Shown: one piece after another, positions 1 through 11,818 of the stretch
How positions within the stretch are numbered: the stretch's first letter is position 1
Layout: each line of letters starts with the position of its first letter
NCBI GenBank assembly: GCA_017354895.1
Contig: CP071494.1
Span: 868,001-932,000 of the forward strand
Length of the DNA stretch: 64,000 bases
Source: Podospora comata
Lineage: Eukaryota > Ascomycota > Sordariomycetes > Sordariales > Podosporaceae
Direction: 5' to 3'
The notes under the pieces: generated by a model
What the model was told of the DNA's origin: nothing
The model's database searches: none
Seen by the model: only the letters and a program-made list of their open reading frames with translations
Made by a program: the position numbers and the translations under genes

Positions 1-3000
1 CTCTCTTTCCCGTCTTCAAACCCAGCGCCCTGGGCTCGCCTCTGTCTTGGGCCCTGGCCCTTCCCGTCCCTCTCTGATATGCCGTCGTTCGTCAACAAAT
101 CATACCCCCACCGCCATTTCAACCTCAGAGTAGGGTGATATTGTAATTTCTGATGCAAAAGACTTCACATCTGGACATACATGTTTCTACGCCGGCCAGT
201 GATTAGCAGAAATCTCTGTCGGGCCCGGTCTTCCCCTGCCCGCCCGCCGTCGTCCCGCAGCTTTCGCCTCCTCGCTCTTGTCTTCAACTCGTCCTGGCGG
301 CAGCAGCGTGGCTGTCAGACTTGTCGCGGGCCCGGGGGATCGACGGCCAATCAGCATGACACCCCAGAGAGCAAGCAAGTCAAGCAACAAGCAAAGCCTA
401 TTCTCGTCTTGGGGGCCAGAAATCTTGGGAAGGACCCAGCCCCACGGTCAGAGACCGCCCTAGTCGACGTTTTTCTTTGCCGGCGACGGGCCTCAATGAC
501 GACTACCTATCAGTCTCTGTAAACGGCAAATGGCCATCGGTCGAGCTTTTAGCCTCTTGACCGGCGATAGAACATGGAGCGGTCAGAGACGCATGAGCTT
601 AATTGGCCCGACACCCGTCACAATGTCACGATAGCAAATCGACACTGGTAAGACTGCCGCTGCAACACTGGAGGGGGAAGCCTGGCAAGGCGACGGTGGT
701 GGTGACGGTGCTTGTGGTCGCCTTGTTCTTTGCATGCACCCCGCCGTGTAACTCCAACTGATCAGCCAAACACTTCCGAGGAAACAACTTCACCAACTGG
801 CGACACTCCGTTGCCAAAGAGATCATCAGCAATGACAGAAACCAAAAAGACAAGAAGCAACGTCTCACATGGGTTGTTGACCTCGGCCGCCACGACGGGC
901 CTCCTTTCACAAATGACAATCGAAGCTGGACAGACACCTCTACCACACACTTAGATCCGGCCCATTGGTCTCATGATGAAAAGCGCCCGTCTAGGCGCGA
1001 CCGACATCCTTCCATCTAGGCAAGCCCCTCCGCGAATCTGACCAACCCATCCGTCCTGGTGGCGTCCCTTTGATCGGATATGGGGGGGGCCTGCGTCAAT
1101 GCCGTATGAAACAAACAACTAAAAAGAGCAGACCAAGGGCGCAGCAGGGGTTGGCTCTTGCATAGACTTCCACTTTCCAGAACGAATGACGAGTCTCCAT
1201 AACGTCATGGCCGCGTCCATGTCGACCTCGAGATCTCTTCAGATGTTGAGAAATCAGACGGAGCGCCCTTGGCTCCAGCCCAGTCGAGACGCATATGCAA
1301 GCCCGATGTAAACATGCCAATTACACTCTCATGAGCTACACCATCCTGTCATGGGTCTTATGGCTGTTCTACCCCTGAGGGTTTACCCCTGCATCTGGAG
1401 ATCTCAGACTTCAAGAGTCTCTTGGGAGAGTGGCCGGGCCAGCCACCCTACATCATGGTGAATTCCAAATTCATGGCGGTTCGCTCAGAATAGGTCATAT
1501 GGGCCGGCTGTGAACTCACTGCCATCTCTGTTTTGGTGTCGGTATCCCAACTGGGTGTCTTCATCGGGCAAAGGGCTTCCTTACACTCCCAACCGACGAG
1601 GCAAAGATATCAGAGCCCTAGATGATACTTCTAATCTGGTGACCCGGATCTTGTTATTTGCCCATCTTTCGGTTTAGATGCAAGCCAAGTGCCTTGCCAA
1701 ATCGATGGGGAAAGTGGTGAAGATTCCGCGAGCAGGCACAGAAAGACACAATCCATTCTGAATAGCAATCACCCGTCACTCTCTACCAGCTGTAAATGGA
1801 CACGAATGGGTCAACAGAGCCCACAACATCCTACCTCTGTCTATAATTCGCAGCCTTGACGCCAAGTACACGATGGACGAGGTCATCTTAGGAGGCCCAA
1901 CGTCCCCGTCCCCGTGCGTACACCATCAACCCTCGTGTCAAAGTGGTAACGAGGCCTGACCACCACCATTCCACAGAGGCCATCTTCGTACGCTCATCTT
2001 GACGCCTACAGGAACAAAACTATCTACTCAATGGTATTGGCTTGCGATGTTCCAACTTTGCCACCGCCATAGGCATAGGCTCTTAAGCGCGAGGACGGGG
2101 GATGCCGAATTAGACGCCTACTCAACCACCCCCAAGGTCTTTCTCCCTGCCTCTTCATTGATGAGGTAAAGTTTAAACGCCGTGGACGACGCAGTATGCA
2201 GCGTCCAGACGATTTGCCACCACCAGCTGAGGTCAAGAGCCGCGAAAAGGTTGTTCTAGTCGGGGGATGCATCGTGTAATGCTCGAGGCTGGTCTACACC
2301 GAATACCAGAAAGAGATGTGAACAACATCCCGACCTCCCCATCTTCCTACTAACTTCGCATCGTAAAGGTCTTGGCCTGCTTTGGCGCCGACAAAGACCT
2401 AGGATGCATGAGAATCGCCACCACAAAGTTCCTTGACGAGAATATCCTCAGACAAAACACATCCACACCGCATGGAAGGCCTGAGTTGTGAGGTGAGACT
2501 GAAGTAGCCATCTACAATGAGGGATGTATCATTCTGGACACCAGAACGCATGTGTGGATGATCAATGTGGGTGGGAGGTGGTCCTAAACGAGGGTGCGAA
2601 GGGCAGTAATGCCATGATGGATGGATGGATGCTCTGGATAGGTAGGTACGAATAGACCTGGCAATAGGGACGAAAGTTCTCCGGCCGAGTATCTCGGATC
2701 TTGCCTGCAATCTACACACACGCACACACACACACGCACACACAATCTCCTGGGAGAACATGCAGGATCAGACCTCATCTCAGGAAGATCTGTTGTCAAC
2801 ACAGACCTGTCGGGACCACAGGCGGCGATGAGGATCATCAGTCGAGTTATGACCAAGTCTTCAAAGCTGGCACTCATTATTTGGATTCATCTTGACCCAT
2901 CATGGCTACCTATCCGTCCGTCATCAATTCAACACCATCCCACATCCATCCCGATCCCGGCATCAGATACCACTCCCTCCAAAGGCACCGAAACGAAGCA

Positions 3001-5220
3001 GCCTATCACATCGTCCGACTATGTGCCCATTGACTATCTTCCATATGTGGGCTGTCCCTTCGCGCTATCAAGCCACCGGTTCACAAAAAGACCCTTAAAA
3101 TACCAAGAAAAGGGCACTAGGGAACGCCACAAAAACGTCGCTGTCCAAAAGATACCGACCCAGCACGGCAAGATCTTGCTGACCTGAACAATGACCAGGT
3201 TTGACCGCACGGTCACACCCACTCGAAGAATCCTTTGCTGTAATCATTGAACCATGAATCAATCAACCACACCAAGGCCTACATGGCATCAAAGACGAGC
3301 AACCATCAGAATAAGCATCAAGACATGATATCTTGAATGGGACCAGAAACTCATGCGGCTATACGCCACCACATTCGCAAACAGAAGAAGATCGGCAGGA
3401 TAATACCGAACGATCAAGAAGATCCATCCATCTGGGCTATCTGGTGTGGCTGGGCCAGCTGAAAGGTGCATGTCAAAAGCTGCAAGTTCAACACATGCCT
3501 AGGTGAGTAGGATCATGCAAAGCACCTGCTCACTCTCCCGCGAGTCATGATCGCAGTCTCTACAATCACACAGAACAAAAGGAATTGAATTGCTTGGAAA
3601 CACCCTCGAGCACCCCCCATCGTTGGTACCGGACCGGATCTACCGAGCATTATCGAACACAGCTCAGGCTCCGTTTCTCTCGGCGCTCATCACGACATCC
3701 CCCAGGGAACGTAACATCGCCTGCAACTTGCCCAAACCTGACCCTTTTTACACACGGGGGCAATAGCTCAGGGCAAAGCCCAGCTAAGTCTCTTTTTCCT
3801 CTGGGCAAAGAGAGACTATTTCTCCCCTGACACTCCTGCCCTGAGCCATCACGTGCGGCATTGCCGCTTCATTATTCACTAGTCCCCCCCAGCTCAGGCT
3901 TGTTTCCTTCTCGGCATCCGGTCAACTCGCAACTTTGATTTCCGCTCAAAGGCTTATTTCGCTCTGGGCATCTTATCCTTCTTCTTGTTACCAAAGGGAT
4001 ATTCTCCCCAGCCAACCTGTACACAGTACACTACTAAGCCCACACCGCATTCCCCCTCTTACTCTTTTTGTCAGCCACTAAAGCAAGCCACACTTCTTGG
4101 AGAAGGCTTGGAAGTAAGTATCTCACTCAAGTCTGAACCAACATCAGCCGGGTCAAGACATTGCCGAACATGAGGCCAACCCCACGGACACATCCCAACC
4201 TTCACCACCATGATACCCAGCAGGGATCACTCCCCGACCTCTGCTTTCTCCGCGCTTAATCCTTTTCTGCCACTCGAAAAAGGAAACTCGAAAAGGTCAT
4301 CCTAAGAGATTTTGGTCAAAATTCATCCCGGTTGGTCAGGGGAATTTTTTTTTAAACGCGCGTGGCTTTTGTTGGGCTGAGAGACATACACACATACATC
4401 CTTTTATCACTTCGCCCGTCTGTGTGTTTTGGTGGTACAGACGCCTAATTACCGCTGCCACCCTCACCCTCACAACCATCATTTTGTCATCATGATGATG
4501 ATCATGATCAGAGGTTGTAGGTAGGTAGCTGAGCCAAGCTGGAGGTGGTTGCAATCTCAGCTTTCTTACTCATGGGCCGTGTAGCCTTGAGCTTTCCCCG
4601 CTTCCTATGTTTCTCCTGACACCATTTCCAGCCCTGAATTCTGTCAGTCCCATCTAAGTGGGTTCCGGTCCATCAAACTTGACAGATACCATTCAGATTT
4701 GCCCTCCTCGTTCAAACTCCTGCATTTCGCCTCTCACACAATACCAAAATCATTTCACACTTGTCGTCCCCTTTTCATCACCATGATTCTAAGACGTTTC
4801 TTCCTACTTATTACATAGATGATGACAACGTGAACTGCAAAAGTGTGATGCAATCAAATTCAACTCTAGAAAAAATGCTAGTACTCCTGAATATCCACCC
4901 ATCCATCTCTATAAACCCATCGTTAATCCTCCCAAAAATACCCAATCCCAAAAATGCCAGAATCCCCCGCTTGCTCAACCGAAGAAGGGCAAAAACATGA
5001 GATGCCGCGCATGATGCAAAGAGGTAGTTCACACTTTTGCGTAGATGATGATGTCAAAGTAAAACAAAAAAACGTAAAAAAAAAACCAAAAAGAAAATAA
5101 ATAAAAAAGAAAGAAACTGGCCATCCGAAAAAGTGATGAGATGCGTACTATCCAAGATGCCCTCCCCCCAAAAACAAAAGAAGAGTAATAGAAATCTTTC
5201 CTCCCAATCGCAATGCTTTC
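1..5220. other. gene-less block left of the C2H2 gene
   Basis: I see no convincing coding exon on either strand. Open frames here are short and lack recognisable motifs or a phase-consistent intron chain. The block holds a CA-rich microsatellite near 2713-2744. It also holds a purine/A-rich stretch (about 5058-5118) just beyond the stop codon of the minus-strand zinc-finger gene, which on that strand is a T-rich 3' untranslated or terminator region. The first 60 bases are pyrimidine-rich, as in many fungal leaders, so part of the left end may belong to a gene outside the window. Confidence 0.6.
2713..2744. repeat. CA dinucleotide microsatellite
   Basis: An imperfect run of CA units broken by two CGCA interruptions, lying in non-coding DNA. 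Confidence 0.85.
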
Positions 5221-8203
5221 TTAATCAAAACTCATCTCCTCATTAGTCGCCTCATTCTCAAACGTCCGGCAATTCCTACACTGCGTATGGCTGCAAGTGT
5301 CCATACACTGGTTTGTCGTCTCAAAGTTCCAAAATGCACCGCAGTTGCACTATACACCACCAAGTCAGCAACCGGTTATCCACATGTCGCCATGGCAAAG
5401 ACAAGCACTTACACAAGTCCACAACATCTCCCCCCTCCCCCGTCCCCCCCTCGACCTCTTCCCACTTCTCCCACCCCCAACAACAACATCCCCCCCGTCC
5501 TCCTCCCTCCCCCTCTTTTTCGTCCCACCACCACCACCACCAACCCTAACCTCCCCAACCATCTCCAAACTCCTCCAACTCCCAATATCAACCTTCTCAA
5601 ACCCTCCCTTCCCCATAAAATGACAATCAATATGATCAAACCTCTCGCTGTGCGCCGGCCCCCCGACCCCGTGTGGCTCAACAGTCTTGACGCAAAACCC
5701 GCACCAGAACCTGCTCTCAAAGTTCCTCCCATGTCGGTAATCATTCAGCTTCCGTTCAATCTCCCACCCGTCGCGAAACTGGTGATCCCGTTCCAGATGC
5801 CCTTTTAGGCTCTCCCTGCGATGACAAACCTTGCCGCATTCATAACCCCCCTCACCAGTAGCAGCGGCAGAAAAAACCTGCTCGGTGCACCGCCAAATCT
5901 CCAGCTGAAAGTGCTGGCTGTTTTCGTGTCGCTTCCAGTCATTCTTGCTCCCAAAACGCTTGTCACAATTTGAAAATGTACAGGCGTAAGGTTTCGCGTG
6001 GCGTTTTTGGTGTTTTCTTTACCCCGAAAGGAATTAGTCGCTTGATACTGAATTTGGGGACGGGGAGGGGACATACTTGAGCTCGCAAGGCCTCGAAAAA
6101 ACCTTGTTGCAATCATCAATCTCGCACTTGACCTTCGTAACCTCGGCAACAACAGACGACGGCGCAGACGGCGTCGTCGTCGTCGTGTTGTTAAGAACCA
6201 CCACCTCCTCCGACTTTTGATACCCAAACTCTTTCACAATCCTATCCAGCATCCCCCGTGACCTGAGCATCTCCAACGTCGCCTTGAGGTTCTCCACATC
6301 CCCCAAATCTATCGAGACAACACCCCCCGGTGATTGCCCGGTGGCAGTAGTAGTAGTAGTGGTGGTGGTGGTAGTAGTAGTGGTAGTAGTAGTAGGCTCG
6401 GGAGATGGCACCGCAGCAGCAAGAAGCTGGAGCTGGCTGGCGTCTTCTTCAAGATTGGACGAGTCCTGTTGTTCAGAGACTTCGTTGTCCTCCTCCCCAG
6501 CTTCAGATTCCTCATCACCCACCATGGCGGCCGACTGTCTTCTGGAATAATCCAGAGTCATCTGGTCTGGCGAGATGGAAGTTAAAGTCACGGGTTCAGT
6601 TCTGGGCTGCTGCTGCTGCTCCGCAAATTGATTATCATCATCATCTTCTTCTTCTTCCTGCATGATATTGTCCGGGCTGGTGTCATCGTCTATCTGTATC
6701 ACCTCGGCGGGGTGGGCGTGCATCTCACCCACTTCATCCATCGAAGGCAAAAGTCCGCTGCCGGCACCGGTCAGAATATCCGGAGAGACATGTCCCGGTT
6801 GCTCCAAGGTTTGCTCCTGAACCGGGGGCTCAACCTGCTGCTGGAATCCATGTGGAATGTTCAGTCCTTGGAGATCCATCTCAATGGGGATACGTGGGTC
6901 ATCCAGTCCGGTTTGGCTCGGGTGGCTGTGGAATCCAGAGGCGTTCATGAGAGCAGAGTAATCCGGCTGGCTCATTGATGAGCGGTACATCAGGTGCTGT
7001 GGTTGGATCACCGCAGGTTCATTAGGCACATGATGGGAGAGACTCGTCACGGGCTGGCCATGTCCTAGTCCGCTCCATGACGCATGTTGACCAGCATAGG
7101 TAGAGTGTGTTCCCGCTTCCGAAGGCGCGTGCTCGGAGGCAACGGAAGCACCGCCGATATCCGGGCGGCCACTGGCGATAACAATGTTAGCTTCCCAACT
7201 AGAACTGTTGATGAGTACAAGGTAACGCACCGATACAAAAAGTTGGACAAGTCCATGTTCTCCTTGTGATGTACTCGCTTCAGATGCTGCCTGAAGTTGT
7301 CTGGCCTCGGCCACGTCTTGCCCTTGTCCTTGCACGAGTCGATAAGACATTGATAGACAGGTGCATTATCCTTGTAGATCCTGTGGACGCCCGCCTTGTG
7401 GCGGTCCAGGTCGTTGTTAGTACTGAATCCCTCGGTTGCCTTGGGACAATCTGGCCAATCGCATTTGAACGGCTTCTCGTGCCGTGCTTTGTGTTTCCTG
7501 GCAAGCAATATTGCATCAGCACAGTCTGATCAACCCCGAGTGAACAAATTCCGGCAACGTACCTGAGCTCCGAGTTTGTCTTGAAGGTGAGCTGTGGGCA
7601 ATCGAGACATCTGAGGTTGTTAGCAGTCGAAGTGGTGGAGCCCGCCCGTTGACTTCGAGCATCGCGGCGGCGTGGCCTGTCGTCGGTCGTGACTTGGCTA
7701 AGACCATAGCGACTAAACTGCTGTGTGATGTTTTGCGTCTCTGGGTTGTCGACGTCCCCATTATACACTGATGACGGGTTGCCCACGCTCCGAATGGTTT
7801 GACTCCCGTAACCCGAATCGGACACAAGCTTTCCTCCGGTTGGGCTCACGAGCGTTTCTGCTTCAGACGGGGGTGCATTGTTTCGATACTCGGTATAAAT
7901 AGGTGCGGTGAAATCAGAGTCTCTCCATGAGACTGGTGCTGTGGCTAGTTGAGAGTTTTTGACAATACGGTAATTCTTCAAGAAATCGCTGGCGTTCAAC
8001 GTGCTTGCCATCATATTTTGCTGCGGGACATGTCTGTTGCCATAGGTACACAAGCCGCCCAGATTGTCCTGCATCATGGCATATGCTGAGTAGTTGTTGA
8101 TACCAGCCCCCGATGGCCTGGTCATGCCCGCCATTTGGGACGAGTCAGAGGTGGGAGCATGCTCGGCCAGGTGGGCGAAAGAGTACCGCGGAAGCTGCGA
8201 CAT
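5221..8203 (-). CDS. multi-finger C2H2 transcription factor
   Basis: Five exons keep phase: 8203-7563, 7497-7231, 7171-6077, 6016-5413 and 5349-5221, giving 911 residues. Introns are 59-65 bp with GTACGT, GTGCGT, GTATGT and GTAAGT donors. Three N-terminal C2H2 units lie at about residues 199-290 (CLDC...HKARH, CDWPDC...HKAGVH, CLIDSC...HLKRVH). A second cluster follows at about 655-760, with CEIDDCNKVF...HQKRH created exactly by joining exons 3 and 4, then CTFSNCDKRFGSKNDWKRH and a further CGKVCH...HLERDH. A FWCGFC...ERFDHIDCHF unit is next, and the last exon adds a Cys-rich end (WTCCNCGAFW, then CMDTC-H-CRNC). The middle has an acidic patch and a run of about 17 threonines. The family is known for DNA-binding regulators; the target is unknown. 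The start ATG at 8203 follows a long divergent spacer. Confidence 0.88.
6347..6398. repeat. AGT/GGT triplet tract coding poly-Thr
   Basis: Trinucleotide repeat of GTA/GTG units on the plus strand. Read on the minus strand within exon 3 of the C2H2 gene it encodes about 17 consecutive threonines. Such tracts are length-variable and probably act as a flexible linker. Confidence 0.8.
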
Positions 8204-9426
8204 GATGCTGGCCCCCCGTGATGACTGCCTGGACGACTTGTATTATTCGACGAGGCAATCGTGAGAACGTATGTCGTCAAGTTAAGGTGGTTGTCTAAGA
8301 AGGTGTCAACAGGGAGGAGGCCTGTACAGTTGGCTTCCTGATGGAGTCCATCTTGGAACGGACAAGGAGGGGAACGGGTAAACGTCTTGGCGTTCTAGAC
8401 CTCGAATTGAGATTCGAGGATGCTCGACAACAAGGCCAACAACTATGGATGGAAGATATGAAAAAGGTCTACTAACGGACGAAAGAAATACACCCGATTC
8501 TGTCAGTGTTTGTCAAAAGACCGCAGTCGTCGGGCGCAGTTCACGGTGCAAGAGCTGGAGTTGCTCGACTCAGCCAGACATTGCCACTAGCTGTGAATGG
8601 GCGGGCTGGTGATGGTTGGAGGGCGACGAACGGAGATCAAGGTTGTTGGAGTGGGATGATCAAACAATGGAATTCCAGGCAAACGTTTGCGTCAATGATG
8701 TCGTCTCAAAATGACTTGTGCAGTGAAATGGGAGAGAGGGAGCCGATGTCGAGTGAAAATTGGGAATTGGGAAAGGGGATGGATGACAGGCAGCAGTGCC
8801 AGGCTTGGCAGAGCACAGGAGCACTGAGAGCACACATCGGCCGCCTCACTTTTCCACTTTCCAACCTGGAAGTGTCTGTTTGAGGGAAGTCGGTGACTTG
8901 CGACTGACCGGTTGGCTGAGAGGCCAATCAGGCTCGGTGAAGAACGCCTACAAGTTGGCAAAGCTGAGCACAACTCATGGTCGCCTGGTCACGTGGGTCA
9001 CCACTGACATCTCTTGATTGGAGGACACTTGGCTGTGCTACACTGCCAAGTCACACCTTGTGCTTCCACATCTACAACAGAATCAGCAGTGAACACTCTC
9101 GTGGAAGCAGGATCGGAGGATCATAGGAGCGTGAAATTTCTCACGCACTTGCCTTTTCCTTTTTGTTTTCAGTCTCGGAAAGCTACGATGGCTTTTTCTA
9201 GTGCAGGGTTTGTGGCACTCGCCATGGAGCTCCCAGGTGTGGTGATGAAAACCTTAATCATGGCCGCCCAGTCAGAATTCAGAAAGTCATGATCAACCTT
9301 AACACGATCATTTTCCGACTCATTCAACTCATCAGGTAGTATTCTTTTACTAAACACCACAGCAACCTCACGAGGGGCACGACAAGGAGGCATATGAGCA
9401 TGCTCTCTGGCTGACCCAATTCACAC
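8204..9426. promoter_or_regulatory. divergent promoter region between C2H2 and AIG2-like genes
   Basis: This 1.2 kb non-coding spacer lies between two genes transcribed away from each other. It contains a CACGTG palindrome at 8990-8995 and a CCAAT motif at 8924-8928. These are common binding sites for fungal bHLH and CCAAT-complex factors, but their use here is inference. A short frame at 9187-9291 (36 codons) was not recognised. Confidence 0.4.
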
Positions 9427-10075
9427 ATGCAACTGTCAGCACCACGAACTCACGCCAAAGCAAGAAGAGTAACGCCCGACTACAGACGAATCTGCTCAAG
9501 CTTGAACATCCATTGGCTACTGCTGGGCAGGTCTAGACAGCGGCTGGCCTGGACACAACCCCACCCATCTTCAGTGGCGCTGGCGATGACGGTGATTCGG
9601 CCAACTTCTGCAAGATCGTAGGGGCAGAACGTAAGAACCACATCATGTCATACTTGAACCAGACTGGGCATTCGACTTTCAAGCCCACTTTCATCATTCG
9701 TTCCGTTGCCTTCCAGCGCAGGACCAATACCCAGTCCTCTACTTTGTCTACGGAACGCTGGCAGACCCCCGTGTTCTCAAAGAAAACATGAACCTCGACG
9801 ACGAACTTGTATACAAGCCTGCTAGAGTGCGAGGTGGTTTGCTCAAGGTCTGGGGAAACAAGTACAAGGCCCTCGTTGATGCGCCTTCAAGGATGGATCA
9901 CAACAAGGCGATCGTCGATGGTTACGCCTTTACTGTCGAGAATAGCATGCAGGATGATGCTCTGTGTGGGTATGAAACGGACAAGTATGAGGTGGTACGG
10001 TGCGCCATCGAACTGCCAGAGGAATGCCAGGTGGTGAAGGGCTTGACTTTCCGATTTGTTGGGGAGACAAAGTGA
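9427..10075 (+). CDS. gamma-glutamylcyclotransferase / AIG2-like protein
   Basis: Proposed exons are 9427-9468, 9537-9630 and 9717-10075 (164 residues). The last intron (GTAAGA...TTCCAG) is well supported because it joins VGAEP to QDQYPVLYFVYGTLADP in phase. The VYGTL motif (residues 56-60) is the substrate-loop signature of the GGCT/AIG2 fold. The GYETDKYEVVRC segment carries a Glu (about E132) at the position of the family's catalytic acid. Members cyclise gamma-glutamyl-amine or gamma-glutamyl-amino-acid substrates, but many fungal AIG2-like proteins have no tested activity. The first exon and its ATG at 9427 are the weakest part: an in-frame stop just before 9537 requires an intron, and the tiny upstream exon is inferred. 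Confidence 0.7.
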
Positions 10076-11531
10076 CACCACTCCATCAACTCACAGCAGG
10101 GCTGTGGGCTCCTTTGACACCTTTGCTCCCTCGCGTATTGTTACCTGCCAGGTTAGCATCTCCGGGGAAGAGCCCCGAAGTGCAGATCCGTATCGGACCG
10201 TCAAGCGCGGCTTCTCTTCGACCACAAGTTCATCGGAATCCTGTCGGGTGGCTGCTTCTGATGGGCCTTGGCGGTCTGTTCTGGATTGGACAAGGCATTC
10301 GGCTGTGTAACTTGTATAGGCCGCGAGCCTCAATTTTTTACACCAAATTCTCGCCGGTCTCCTTTTCCGCATCATGGCTGCCCGAATCGGCTTAGAAGGC
10401 GGGCGTCCCAAAGCACGGCGAGGAATGTTTGCTTACTCGGCTCAAGCCACCATCTGAGAGATAAAAGACAGGTCATATATCATACCCTCTCCAAACCCCA
10501 AATTCTCTTGTTCACCATTTTCAAGCAGCGTCAGATCCATCTTTTACCCCACAAGCGTCAGCAGACCAAGCAATGTTTGCCTGAGAAACTTCAACACTAC
10601 TGTCCCCGGCTTGACTTCCACTGCGCCTCCCGAATGCGGGCCGATGCCCTATGGCCACGCTATACCGGGCCTTCGCAGGCATCAGTGCCAGGGAGACCTT
10701 GATATCGCCTCCAACCAGTCCGAACTCGCTCCGCATCTCCTACCGTCACCCTTTCGGTAGGGTTATGCTCTCGGGAGGCTATCAAGTCACCACGTCTCGA
10801 TACTGGTCGATATCCTCATACTTATAGATATCTTTGCGCACAAGAGAGGTCGGACATCTCATCACCACATCCCTTCTTCTCTCCGGGCCGGTTGATGTAC
10901 CAAAGACCGGCGAGGTCCGTCTCAGCTGGTCTGATGTCGGCCACCAGGCGTCAGTTGGGTAATTTGCACCGGGCGACCCCCACTCCTGTTTGTTTGCTTC
11001 GTTGCAGATGGTGTAAGGTGTGCGAGGAGGACCCAGTCTTTGCAGCAGCACAACTGCAGAGCAGAGGCTCGACTTTACAATCACTCACAGATGGCCTAGA
11101 TCCGCTCGACGCACTATGTGATTAGATCCCACCCGAATGTGCTGTCACTTCATGGCACCCACACAGCTCCTTGTCGTCTCACAGGTGGATGGCTGGCGTC
11201 GTCATATCCAACAAAGATCCAGGCTCCTAGGTGCAGTGTGATGATGTGCACCCTCCGACTATCGATCGAGAAGTCTCGGCTTAAACGTGACTGGCAGCTA
11301 TGTGGTGCTTGGAAGGGGTATATAGATGCCTCAATCGCCGTTTTTTTATCTTCTCGGAGCAATTTCAGATCACCCTCTTCCAGTCATTACTGTGGGCTAA
11401 AAGTCTCGTCTCGAGGTTGTTGACGAATCTTGTCTAGTCATTTGAAAGACTGCTTTCTAGAATCTCAGGATACCAAGCACCAACACAGTCAACCCGCTTC
11501 GCCCCTTTTTACCTCGCCCCTTGCCGTCGGT
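10076..11531. other. intergenic spacer
   Basis: No supported gene. A promoter-like pyrimidine-rich stretch lies around 10480-10560, and a frame without ATG runs through about 10570-10765, but neither could be tied to a protein. The right part is the leader of the Cys-rich gene beginning at 11532. Confidence 0.5.
11319..11324 (+). promoter_or_regulatory. TATA-like box upstream of Cys-rich gene
   Basis: TATATA sits about 208 bp before the proposed ATG at 11532. A T-run and CT-rich leader follow, a usual arrangement for a fungal promoter. Confidence 0.35.
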
Positions 11532-11818
11532 ATGTGCGACTACGAGGAATTCATTTGGTCCTGTGAGCACTCAGACTTCCGGCTCAAGTCATACTGCCAT
11601 AAAGCCCGAAACAACCCGGGCCACGCCTGCAACTTTGTAAAGCGGCTACGCCATTGCTGGGACCAAGGCCGTCCATGTGACGCTTGTCTTGCAAAGCAGG
11701 CAGCTGAGGCCCACGCCCAGATGATGAGCGGTTGGTACGGGTCCAATCAAGGTACGTCAGAGGTCAGCTGTCAGATACTTCCATCCAGTGCTAACACCAA
11801 GAAGGCGGTCGAGCCTAG
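11532..11818 (+). CDS. small Cys-rich conserved fungal protein, unknown function
   Basis: Exon 1 is 11532-11751 and exon 2 ends at the TAG at 11818. The intron (GTACGT donor, GCTAAC branch site) closes at either 11801 or 11804, giving about 77-78 residues. The protein starts MCDYEEFIWSCEHSDFRLKS. It has regularly spaced Cys/His residues: C-E-H, Y-C-H-K, H-A-C, H-C-W-D-Q-G, then CDAC. This layout suggests one or two small zinc-binding units, an inference from spacing. I recognise the MCxYEEF...CWDQGxPCxxCL pattern as one recurring in filamentous ascomycete hypothetical proteins but know no function. No signal peptide or membrane segment is visible. An upstream in-frame extension exists, but the first-MCDYEE start fits the family pattern better. 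Confidence 0.7.

Noticed and set aside
5287-5808. 173-codon Pro-rich plus-strand frame
   Set aside because: Antisense of the Gly/Arg-rich C-terminal part of the C2H2 gene, whose exons are fixed by finger motifs.
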